From: Cyclostephanos tholiformis
Taxonomy: Eukaryota > Bacillariophyta > Thalassiosirophyceae > Thalassiosirales > Thalassiosiraceae
Assembly (NCBI GenBank): GCA_036939975.1
Contig: JALLPB010000342.1
Span: 1 to 17,299 of the forward strand
Direction: 5' to 3'
DNA length: 17,299 nt
The position numbers and the translations under genes were made by a program. The notes below the pieces were generated by a model. The model worked only from the letters and a program-made list of their open reading frames with translations. It ran no database searches and had not been told where the DNA came from. Shown one piece after another: positions 1 through 8,661 of the stretch; positions within the stretch are counted from its first letter, which is position 1, and the number at the start of each line of letters is the position of its first letter.

Positions 1-50
1 AGTGTTTTCTATTAACTTGTTAGTTCTTTTTTTGACAACTACTACATCTT

Positions 51-563
51 CTAAACTCGCTCTCCACGGATGCGCCTTGCTAACTGCATATCCTTTGGCA
101 TTATTGTCACACGCTTTGCATGCATGGCACACAGGTTGGCCCACTCAAACAACTCCACTAGATAGTATTCTGCGGCCTCATGAAGGGCAAGCATGGCAGT
201 GCTCTGCATCCGTTTTGGCTCAATGTAGCCCCGATTGGCAATTACATAAGTTTCATTGTCTCTTGTAATTTCTTTAAAATTTAACTCATACATGATCTGA
301 CGAACAAGACGCTGAAATGGAGCCTTCCGGATCAAGAGCTCTGTTCCCTTCTGGAACCTACGGATCTCACGAAGGGCAACTGTACCAGGCCGATAACGAT
401 GGGGCTTCTTGATGCCTCCTTGAGCTCCTCGCGCTCTAGCTGCAGCTACTTCAGCCATTTGGACACGTCGTTGTGCAGCAAGGTATTTTGCATTTGCAGA
501 TTGTGCCTGTCTCCGTGCTTGTTCTGCGGCAGCATGTGCTGTTCTTGGTTCTCTTCTCGCCAT
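51..563 (-). CDS. Divergent histone H3, candidate centromeric variant (CenH3/CENP-A-like)
   Basis: A complete intronless frame of 170 residues ending in TAG. The histone fold is plain: [18 protein letters not shown] at about 52-69, the alpha-1 region PFQRLVRQI at 82-90, and the alpha-3 end [11 protein letters not shown] then LARRIRGER at 148-169. Canonical H3 has about 135 residues. The extra length here is about 15 residues in the tail and about 19 in loop 1 (roughly residues 94-115). The tail lacks the ARTKQTARKS start and is Ala/Arg/Gln-rich with a single Lys before residue 52. H3 T107 is replaced by Ala (A142, preceded by W141) and H3 F84 by Met (M119). A longer loop 1, loss of T107 and an unrelated tail are known CenH3 hallmarks, so a centromeric role is inferred, not shown. 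It could instead be another H3 variant. The loop insert was checked for an in-frame GT-AG intron of plausible size and none fits. The nearest upstream sequence is low-complexity DNA. Confidence 0.8.
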   Translation of the reverse strand: MARREPRTAHAAAEQARRQAQSANAKYLAAQRRVQMAEVAAARARGAQGGIKKPHRYRPGTVALREIRRFQKGTELLIRKAPFQRLVRQIMYELNFKEITRDNETYVIANRGYIEPKRMQSTAMLALHEAAEYYLVELFEWANLCAMHAKRVTIMPKDMQLARRIRGERV

Positions 564-753
564 TATATTGGGCTGTGACTCCTGGATGGCTTTCTTCTTG
601 GGTTTGATTGGGGTTTTGCTTGTGCACTAACACCTGCCTTCCCCTTGCACCTTGCCAATTCCAGAATTCACTTCTCCAAGAAAAGAAAAAAAGAGGAGAC
701 TCCTCTGGCTGCCGCCGCTGCCTTCATTGCCCTCCCACACCACCACCAGTGCA

Positions 754-984
754 TTATGATGCACTAGCAATGTGGCTCTGTGGGCTATGGTGTTTGGGGG
801 ACACCGTGTTCTGATGGGTGGTGTTGATGGTAGGGTGGGCAGCCTCATGAATGACATGGAAGACAGTGAAGTTGTTGATTGCATTGTCAACTACATTGTC
901 ATGATCATCACAACCATTGCAAGCATTGCCTTTTGCTACCAAGAGCAACAAAACACTGAATGCCAAGATGACAATGGGAGACAT
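754..984 (-). CDS. Possible small secreted protein (weak)
   Basis: A 76-residue minus-strand frame starts with a stretch that reads like a signal peptide: a short polar start, a hydrophobic core VILAFSVLLLLVA at about 5-17, then a small-residue site followed by Cys (KGNAC). The rest is Asp/Asn- and His-rich with two N-x-T sequons (NFT, NTT). It belongs to no family I know. It shares its reading phase with the Asp/Asn-rich open frame at 1024-1464, separated by one TGA, so it may be a piece of a longer or decayed gene. The surrounding DNA is low-complexity and a chance hydrophobic stretch is quite possible. Confidence 0.2.
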   Translation of the reverse strand: MSPIVILAFSVLLLLVAKGNACNGCDDHDNVVDNAINNFTVFHVIHEAAHPTINTTHQNTVSPKHHSPQSHIASAS

Positions 985-1352
985 TCCTGTTCTTCCTGTG
1001 CCATTGTCATCATTTGCAAATGATCAGGAAAAGAAGAGGAAGAAGAAGAGGGGGGCAGTGGCATCATTGTCGGGCACCACTGCTCTATGTGAATCATCAG
1101 GGTTGATAGGGGGGAGGGGTGGGGGGTTAGGGGCTTTCTCATCATTGTGGTCATCAAGCTGCTTGAGTGATAATGAAGGGGAGAGAGGGGGAGGTAGCAT
1201 TGTCATTTTCAAAGAGGATGGGGAGGAGGATGGGGGGATGTTGTCATTGTCATCTTTGAGTCGTGAATGCAACAATCTGGGGCAGAGAGAGGGGTGGGGG
1301 ACAACAACAACAACAACAGTCTCAGAAGGAGAGGTCACATCATCATTGTCAT
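882..1352. repeat. Dispersed CATTGTCA core repeats
   Basis: Exact CATTGTCA occurs at 882, 894, 1002, 1199, 1245 and 1344. Near copies lie at 1065 and 1143 and an inverted copy at 969. All forward copies except the one at 1199 share the same phase modulo 3. This suggests either a repeat unit whose spacing is a multiple of three or a coding constraint. On the minus strand the core reads mostly as Asp-Asn-Asp, and on the plus strand as Ser-Leu-Ser. Confidence 0.5.
967..1011. repeat. 11-bp perfect inverted repeat (hairpin)
   Basis: GATGACAATGG at 967-977 is the exact reverse complement of CCATTGTCATC at 1001-1011, with a 23-nt loop. It is built from one inverted and one direct copy of the CATTGTCA core. 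Confidence 0.55.
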
Positions 1353-1732
1353 TGAGAGGCATGGAAAAAAATTCAGGGGAAAGGGTGGCAGGGGGACAGC
1401 AATAATTGCAAGGTCGCGTGTCGCTGTTGTAACTCTTGTCATTGATTCTGATCCCATCTGTCAATCATCCCCCCTCCTTGGGCGGAGAAGGAGGAGCAGA
1501 GTGGCATGCTGGTGTTCAAGGAGGACGGACCCCAAAATGAACTTAGTTTATAAAGTCCACTACAAATGTTCCATCTCAATCAAATCTCTTCTCCAAAGTA
1601 TCTCCATTTGCCTACAATGACTCTTGTTTGGTTGTCGCTTCTTACAAATGAACAGTGGCTGCATAATGGCAAGCCCCCATTGCCAACTCTCATATTCCAT
1701 GGGTTGTGTTTGAGCTCCCAAACAAGGGGAAG

Positions 1733-1748
1733 TATAGTGGTAAGAACA
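1733..1748 (+). repeat. Left target-site duplication of the retrotransposon
   Basis: The 16-mer TATAGTGGTAAGAACA is repeated exactly at 10946-10961, just after the (GTTCT)n tail of the retroelement. A perfect 16-bp match that brackets both ORFs and sits at the tail is the expected footprint of target-primed insertion. Confidence 0.8.
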
Positions 1749-2423
1749 CTTTCCGGTTAGGGGGTCAACTCACATTTAGTATTATCTTCATACATACAGA
1801 ATTGAATACTACGTTCTACGTAGGAATTCAGGCTAAAACTACCAAAGTTTGGGCAACTCGATGCCCCATACACTGCAACCACCGCGCACTACCCCCTAAA
1901 AAACACACCCCCTTAATTACAACCATCGCAACGTATAAGGACCTCCCCTACCAGCCTCCGTCGCCGTCGACCCCTCGAGAACGGCCGTCAAGCTAGCACC
2001 CTCCCGCGTGCAACAAAAGACAACGAAGACCTACACACCGATCGCCGGGCAACCGCTGCCGGCACCCGACCAACCGCCGCCGCTGAATAAAGAAAAGAGC
2101 CCGTCGACACGGCGCCCTTTTCTCACATTCAAAATAAAATGAGCTAACGACCATCCTAACGGCGCATTCAAAATAAAATGAGCCAACGACCATCCTAACG
2201 GCACTCTCGAACATAATACAGCGACTTTTAAACAACCCATTTTAAACCAAAACATGAAACAAAAACTGCAAACAACCAAATCAATACGTGCGGCCACGCG
2301 CCCCTATGCGGCCGGAGGATGTGGCAAAGGAGGAGCCACAGGACCATCGAGGTCATTATTTACACCCTCGCAGCACTGCTTCTCCTATTTTGGCATCAAC
2401 CAACAACGTCCAGTGCAGCAACC
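1749..2423 (+). promoter_or_regulatory. Retrotransposon 5' leader (presumed internal promoter region)
   Basis: This is the stretch between the left target-site duplication and the preferred ORF1 start. LINEs carry an internal promoter at the 5' end, so it is inferred to be here; no specific promoter element is recognised. It is C/A-rich, has no long open frame except the upstream extension of ORF1, and contains a 39-bp tandem duplication. Confidence 0.45.
2126..2203 (+). repeat. 39-bp tandem duplication in the retrotransposon leader
   Basis: Two adjacent 39-bp units (2126-2164 and 2165-2203) begin CATTCAAAATAAAATGAGC and end CATCCTAACGGC. They differ by one T/C change in the middle and by the last base. 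It is the only clear tandem repeat in the leader. Confidence 0.85.
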
Positions 2424-4655
2424 ATGGGGATCACAACCCGGAGCGCCAGCAGGCCACAACCAACCCAAAAAACCGTAATCGCCAAGTTGACCCCACCCAA
2501 GGGAGGACAACGCCGATCGGATCGTCACAGCACATCCCCCACTTCGGTAGACATCAACCTGATCCTGGCTGATATTAACCGCCCACAGCCTAGCTACAAC
2601 AACGTCCTAACAACCTTGGGCCACTCAACGGAAGCCAGCGTTGAGACGGAAGACGACAACAGTCCGTCAAGTGATGAAGAGGACGAGGAGCATACGCCGG
2701 CCATTCAGGAACCCCCCCCGGCATCCCCCCGTCGAGACAACACAGGCAGCCCCATGATAAGAATTAGTGAGGACACGGAGACAATCCCTCCAACGAATTA
2801 CCCACCAGCGATGACAACAGCCACCAGGTCAATTCTCCGCGGTACCCCCCCCTCAGAGTCGACTCGTTGTCCATCACCGGATCTAGAGGACTTTCATGCT
2901 AATGACGATCCACAAGACAAGATGATTCTTGACAAGCAGCGCAAGCTGCTAATCTACCTTGGGGAGGATGGGCAAAATAAGGAATTTCACGTGGAGGACT
3001 TCGTCGGCCTGTACCCAGCATGGCCGATCGTGGAGGTTGCAATCACACCTACAGGAAACGCGAAGGAGGATAGGATGAATATGTTTGTCAAATGCATCGC
3101 CGCTTTATTTGGAGAGATACAATACGTCGACGAGACCGCATGCATTGCCCCATTGGAGATCACGGATGACAACGATGACAATTACATTTCAGACAAGTCT
3201 AAGCTACCTTCAAACTTCACGAAACTGAGCAAGTGGATCATGATCAGCGGAGGCAGCTGGGTATTCAACAAAAAGGAGAAAGGGGGTAGCGATGTGTATA
3301 CGAGATTCCGCCTTAAGTCTCAGGTGCCAACGGAAGAGATCATCAACCGAGTATTGTTCGAGTTCACCCGCCTCGGCGGAGCTAAGATCAATAAAAAGCC
3401 AATGCAGGTGATGGAGACGGAGATGCAGATCATGTTATTATTCGTCAGCAATGGCACAGAGCACAGTAGCGTTATGGCAGACCTACAGCAAATTCTTGAC
3501 TTGGCGCATGAAGATATTGAGTCCAAGAGTATGATGCCCGAGGAGTACGAGAACAAGGACATGCCCGCGTTCTCTCTGAAACTAAACGTCCCCCACCTTC
3601 CAGAGAAGAAGAAGCAAGAGAGCAACAAGGCGTATGATCATCTCCGCGAGCAAGGGAAGAAGGCATTTCATTTCGAAGTCGCTAAAGGAGACATACCATT
3701 CTTCAAATTCCTATGCAACCATGTGCACAAGATGAAGTTAGATACGAAGTACTTTGGGAAGTTCGCAAAGCTTACGGACACATTGCGGAACAACGCCCCC
3801 CTCAGCGACTGCACCCATTTGCGGAGGTGCATCCAGGGCCACCTTAATTTTCATTTGAGCTCTACATCCATCACTATCCTCGGCATTGACAACCTGGACG
3901 CGACAGAGATCCTGAAGAACTCTACGAACGGATCAAAAATTGCCAGATTCTCCCTCCGCGACATGCTGTATCACATTCACATGGAGAACGGATCGCCCTT
4001 ATTCCTACAATTGAGCCAGCACCCATCAGGAGAAGTCGATGCAGTCATCCCCAACACTCCGAAGGCAGAACTCATGGCCGAAAAAATGAACGTTCAGATC
4101 ACGGCCTGGTGCCACTTCTACTGGAAGTCAACCAATCCAGGAGGCAAAAGATTCTATCAAAAGCTATCCGACAGAGCGTTCAACCAGGTGATGCTACACG
4201 AGATTAACGAATGCGAATGGGATGACAAGACTAAGTCGATCACGTCTCCATCCACCAGATCGGAACTATCTGGCATCATAGAGTTTGAGAACCAGGACTG
4301 GGTGAAAAATCTCACCCAAGCCAACAGCAGCGTCCCCAAGAAAAACTTTGTCAACCCCAATGCGGCATTTCCGTTTCAAGACGATTTCTCAGTTGGGACC
4401 ATCCATGGTGCAAACATGAAGGCACGGACTTTGGATACTAATGTGGGTGCAGCGGAAGTGATCAAAATTGCGGATGTTGACGACGACGTCAGCATTCTCT
4501 CATCGAAAACTCAAGACAAGCTCTTAGCTTTGCTCCTGCAGGAGAGGCGTGAGAGTAAGTCCGCCATCGGCCGTCGGGCAGCCTCCGAGTCCGATACCCC
4601 TGTTAGCGGCCCGACCGCCGACGATACCCCTGCCGGGGAGACCGGGACAGCCTGA
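2424..4655 (+). CDS. Retrotransposon ORF1 protein, unknown family
   Basis: An intact frame of 743 residues from the ATG at 2424, chosen because of its strong context (ACCATGG). The frame stays open upstream to an ATG at 2319 (778 residues), but that extension reads like leader. The first 170 or so residues are Pro/Ser/Thr-rich and probably disordered, with an acidic run SSDEEDEEH near 2668-2694. The middle is a long, mixed helical-looking region with scattered Cys and Trp. Near the end, NPNAAFPFQDDFSVGTIHGAN (4354-4416) is a compact motif that I recall from diatom transposon proteins. The tail is again Ser/Thr/Pro-rich. In LINEs ORF1 normally binds the element RNA. Here no CCHC zinc knuckle or clear RRM is visible, so RNA binding is inferred only from position. 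ORF1 is free of stops although ORF2 is badly broken. Confidence 0.8.
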   Translation: MGITTRSASRPQPTQKTVIAKLTPPKGGQRRSDRHSTSPTSVDINLILADINRPQPSYNNVLTTLGHSTEASVETEDDNSPSSDEEDEEHTPAIQEPPPASPRRDNTGSPMIRISEDTETIPPTNYPPAMTTATRSILRGTPPSESTRCPSPDLEDFHANDDPQDKMILDKQRKLLIYLGEDGQNKEFHVEDFVGLYPAWPIVEVAITPTGNAKEDRMNMFVKCIAALFGEIQYVDETACIAPLEITDDNDDNYISDKSKLPSNFTKLSKWIMISGGSWVFNKKEKGGSDVYTRFRLKSQVPTEEIINRVLFEFTRLGGAKINKKPMQVMETEMQIMLLFVSNGTEHSSVMADLQQILDLAHEDIESKSMMPEEYENKDMPAFSLKLNVPHLPEKKKQESNKAYDHLREQGKKAFHFEVAKGDIPFFKFLCNHVHKMKLDTKYFGKFAKLTDTLRNNAPLSDCTHLRRCIQGHLNFHLSSTSITILGIDNLDATEILKNSTNGSKIARFSLRDMLYHIHMENGSPLFLQLSQHPSGEVDAVIPNTPKAELMAEKMNVQITAWCHFYWKSTNPGGKRFYQKLSDRAFNQVMLHEINECEWDDKTKSITSPSTRSELSGIIEFENQDWVKNLTQANSSVPKKNFVNPNAAFPFQDDFSVGTIHGANMKARTLDTNVGAAEVIKIADVDDDVSILSSKTQDKLLALLLQERRESKSAIGRRAASESDTPVSGPTADDTPAGETGTA

Positions 4656-4915
4656 GTCGCAGCAAATGGATCTCTGATCCCCGCAGGCACCGGCAACGAA
4701 GGTATGGTCGATGGTGGGCCAGCCGGCGAATAGTAGCCAGCAACCCCTCCTCTGAATCCACGAGAGGGGGGTCAACTAACACGTCAAGTGGATCGTCAAG
4801 TGGGCAGGGGAATTCTAGATGCTGAAGGAACCAGCAACGTGCATCGTGTCATCGTCATGGACAGGCGGCCAGTAGGCAGCGTCAACTATTACTTACATGT
4901 GTAAAACTCAAAAAC

Positions 4916-6630
4916 TTGGGTGTAAATGGTAAATTCAGAACAATGAAACACTCCACAATAATGGAGCAATCACGTATTCGCGCAGAACGATTTAGAAAAC
5001 AGGGTAGATTACATGAGGACGACTTAGAACAGATAATCAGGGAGATGAAAGAGGAGGGATATCACAAGGACGGCGAGGGGTCTAATGAGGGGTCAGCTGC
5101 AGACAACGAGCACAAGAGAGTCATGGAGGCTGTGGAGGAAGGATTGCTTCAAGTCCACGGTTCGGCTCCGAACACCAAGCAATCAGGTATATTCCAAATC
5201 ATGGGGGAGAATTGTAAAGGCTTCAGTAACGCGATAGAGGGGAATAACAAAATCGCTAAGGCACTAGACATAAAGGACAATCTAGACATTGACTGCCTTC
5301 TATATTGTGAGCACAGGATCAACTTCCGGCACAAGGAGAATAAAAATGACTTCAAACAGATGTTCCAACGGGAACTGGCATGCACTGCCATTGCTGCACA
5401 TAACGTCCACGAAAGTAGGCACGCAGGAAGAGTTCAGGAAGGAGGCACGGGTGGCATATGCTTTGGAGACGCTACGGGATTCATAAGGAAGGTCGGCCGT
5501 GACGAAGAAGGACTAGGTCGATGGAGCTGGATACTGCTGGGAGGCACCGAGGGACATAAGACAAGGATCATCACCACCTACAACCCTTGCAAAAACAAAA
5601 ACGTCAACTCCGGGACTAGCTACCAGCAGCAACATCAATACTTCATCATGAAGTAGAAGGACCTCACATGTCCCCTGATTCTCTTCCGCAAGCATTTAAT
5701 CTTGTCGATAAAGCAGGGGCGCGTGGCAGGTGAGAGAATCATTCTCTTCATGGACCACAACGAGCACGTAACTGACGGGAGTCTCGGCAAAGCTCTGGCG
5801 GACAAGGACGGCCCTGCTTTGAGCAAAGCAATCAAGCTGCACACGGGGGCAAGCCCAGGAGCTACCTTCTTTTGAGGTTCATGGCCCATCAATGGAATCT
5901 GGATTTCAAGTGACCTTGAGATAAGCAATGCCTGCGTAATGCCCTTCGGGTTTGGGGTGGGCGATCACAGAGCATTCGTATTAGACATCTCGATTGAATC
6001 ACTGGTGGGGGAGAACCCAGTCAAGATCGTCAGGCCAGTAAGCAGCCAACTCAACAGCTGCCTTCCGAAGTGCAGCGAGGCGTATACAGAGAGCCTCGAG
6101 TCGAACATCGTCAAGCACCGCCTTCTCGAACGTTTATATGAAGCACAGATAGGCGGATACTCGGCGGAGGAGACCGCAAAGAGAGTAATCGCCATCGACA
6201 ACGAAGGGAAATCTTACATGCGACATGCCGAGAAAATATGCAGAAAGATAAAGTGCTGCAAGATCCCATTCTCACCTGAAGCTTCGATCTGGATACGAAG
6301 GGTACAAGTGTATCATTCATTGCTCCGTTTCCATCAGGGTAGAATAAAGAACAGGGGCAACCTAAAGAGGGCGGCAAGGAGGTGCAATATACCAAAGCCA
6401 CTAAGCCTCTCGATTCCAGAGATTTTGGCAGGCCTCGAAGCATTCAAAAGGGAGTGCGCCTTCTACCAGGAACACGGGCAGAGATTCCGAAGGGAACACC
6501 TGAACACGAGATTATGGATAGCAAAAGAGCAGGAAGATGAGGATGCCTTTCAGAAAATTAGCTCGATCATACAACGGGAGCATCAGCGAAATTTCTGGAA
6601 AAAGCTGAACTTTGTAACCGGGGAAAAAAA
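4916..6630 (+). pseudogene. Retrotransposon ORF2, part 1: APE-type endonuclease and linker (broken)
   Basis: The EEP/APE endonuclease would nick target DNA to prime reverse transcription. The first 80 or so residues from the ATG at 4916 are charged and helical-looking. Visible EN signatures are the ENCKGF start near 5206, a candidate catalytic Glu in YCEHR (5309), TYNPC near 5576, the Asp-x-Asn pair in MDHNEH (5753-5761), SSDLE near 5909 and the terminal GDHR (5960-5971). Two in-frame stops break it: TAG at 5654-5656 and TGA at 5873-5875. The frame is otherwise continuous until the A7 run at 6624-6630, where it shifts by one. After the EN comes a basic linker towards the RT (about 5975-6620). 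The start codon is uncertain; ATGs at 4943 and 4961 are alternatives. Confidence 0.78.
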
Positions 6631-8661
6631 TGAGGAGCGCAACATCAATCCAGGTGGAAGGGCAAGGGGGCGGCATTATGGAACACACGACCCAGGAGAC
6701 AGTGGAAAAGGACCATCTTCTCGGAAATTCACGAAAAGCGATACACATTGGCAGGAGAAGCACCGATTTGCAATGGAGAATTATTCCAAGACTTCGGATA
6801 TCAATCGAACACCAAAGCAGCGAGAGCGGTTCTGAAGGGGACATATGAAGCACCCAAGACAATGGGCGAGGCAACCCTAGACCTTTTCGCAGAAATTGCG
6901 GCCATACGGCGTATAATCCCAGAAAACTCGGTGCAGATTGTAATCACTCCAGAACAATGGAAGCAATACTGGTGGGCCATGAACGAAAAAACATCCTCAT
7001 CCGAATCAGGGATCCACTTCGGGCATTACGTGGTGGGATCCAAGTCGGACATAATATCTCATTATCACGCGGCGCGTGTTTCGGTAACTCTGGCACACGC
7101 GATTCACCTAGAAAGATGGTCTCGCGGATTATCAGTCATGCTGGAAAAAACACTTGGCGTCACACTCGTCACAAAACTCCGGGCGATATTACTGATGGAG
7201 GGAGATTTTAATACAACTAATAAAATAGTCTATGGGATGAGAATGCTGCAGAATGCAAGGAATCATGAGATGATGCCAGAAGAAATCTTCAGCGAAAAGA
7301 ATCGGATGGCGGACGACGGAACCTTGTGCAAAACTCTGTTTTTCGATATTGTCAGACAAGCACGCATAGGAGCAGCAATTGCCTCGGTGGACGCATCAAA
7401 TTGCTATGACAGAATAGCTCACGCGATGGCATCATTAATCTTCCAAGCGTTCGGCGTTCCAACAACCGCTGTGGAGTCGATGCTAGGGGCGATAGAAAAC
7501 ATGAAGTTCTTCCTCCGGACGGGATTCGGCGACTCGACATCGTTCTCTGGTGGCGGAGTCAGCATCAAAACCCAGGGACTATGCCAAGGAAACGGAGCCG
7601 CACCGGCAGGATGGGCTGTTATCAGCATTTGCATCCTCGGCGCACACAGGAAAAAAGGCCACGGGGCAAAATTTCTCTGTCCAATAACTCATCTGCAACA
7701 TCACCTCTCCGCCATACTTTATGTCGATCATACGGACCTGCTACACGTTAACATGACGAAGAACGAGAGTGTCTCGGAGGTACACAACGCCATTCAAGAC
7801 AGCGTCAATAGCTGGTTCAATCTTCTCATCGCAACAGGGGGAGCCCTAAACCCGGCGAAGTGCTTCTATTCTATAATATCTTTCGACTGGAAGGACGGCG
7901 CGTGGAGCTACGCATCTAACTCTGCAGAGGCAAACTTGAGACTCACTGTACTGCTGCCAGACGGATGCAGCGCCCCCATAGATCACAAACCAGTCGAGCA
8001 AGCAGAGAAGACGCTGGGCGCAATGACATCCCCCGATGGCAACTGCGCCGCAGCAATTGGCATGATGCAGGAGAAGGCACAACAGTGGATCAATGCCGTC
8101 AGGAATGGTCATCTCCACCGCCGCAATGTGTGGTTCTCACTCAAGGTGCAATTCTGGCCTCGGGTAGGGTACGGACTCTGCAGTTCCACAGCTTCCCTTC
8201 ACGAGCTGGATGAAGCACTCCGCCGACAATACTATCAATTACTCCCACTCGCCGGAATTGTTAGGACAACACCAGTCGGGAGCAGAACAGTGGATGCGGG
8301 TTTTTTCGGAGTCGGACTACCTCACCCCGGGATTGAGGCACTTATCGCTATGTCAAACAAACTCCTGATGCACTATGGCTGTCACACGACAACAGGATGC
8401 CTAATGCAATCATCCTACTCCCTGCTCTTCGTTGAGCTCGGAATGTCCTTCCAACCTCTTCAGGTACCCTACAAGCAATTTTGGCAACACGTGACCCACT
8501 CCTGGATGAAGATGCTATGGGAAAAACTATCCAAGTTTAACGTAAAAGTAGTGATGGGCAACGTAGATTTGACCCTTCCATGCGAGGGCAACGAATTCAT
8601 CATGAAGGTACTAGTGCGAAACGGGTTCCCCAACGAAGCTCTCCATCGCATCAACCGGGGG
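6631..8661 (+). pseudogene. Retrotransposon ORF2, part 2: reverse transcriptase (active site mutated)
   Basis: This is the RT that would copy element RNA at the nicked target. After a second one-base frameshift near 6710-6711 the frame is open to a TAA at 8662-8664. An ATG at 6748 would give 638 residues, but that is not a natural start. Order of motifs: the finger-region block MLEKTLGVTLVTKLRAI (about 7138-7188), motif A DASNCYD (first Asp 7390-7392), motif B with QGNGAAPAGW (about 7585-7614), motif C YVDH (7720-7731), then GALNPAKC (near 7840). Motif C should be YVDD or FADD; the second metal-binding Asp is CAT (His) here, so polymerisation should be abolished. A shift near the G5 run at 8657-8661 moves the frame again before the RNase H region. 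Confidence 0.85.

Larger units (their letters stand above)
564..1732. other. Low-complexity upstream spacer of the H3 gene
   Basis: No gene is convincing here. The stretch holds G/A-rich runs (about 1040-1300), an ACA-type triplet repeat near 1300-1318 and a recurring CATTGTCA core. Three mutually overlapping open frames exist: minus 754-984, minus 1024-1464 and plus 917-1405. All are biased in composition and match no family I recognise. The 5' part must contain the promoter of the minus-strand H3 gene, but no core element could be singled out. Confidence 0.5.

Noticed and set aside
200..300. A cryptic intron inside the H3 gene that would remove the loop-1 insert
   Set aside because: A good GTATGAG donor exists, but the available AG acceptors give either a frame-breaking 73-nt intron or an implausibly short 30-nt one.
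1024..1464. A 146-codon minus-strand frame, Pro/Ser/Asp-rich
   Set aside because: Low complexity, no recognisable domain, and overlapped by an equally long plus-strand frame. Kept only as part of the repeat observation.
1721..1795. tRNA gene at the left end of the retroelement
   Set aside because: Only an A-box-like stretch is present. There is no B-box, no anticodon stem and no closing acceptor stem, either in the present sequence or in the restored empty site.
2319..2423. Extension of ORF1 to the upstream ATG at 2319, giving a hydrophobic stretch like a signal peptide or membrane anchor
   Set aside because: The ATG at 2424 has the stronger context (ACCATGG). A membrane anchor is not expected for a LINE ORF1, and the stretch has leader-like composition.
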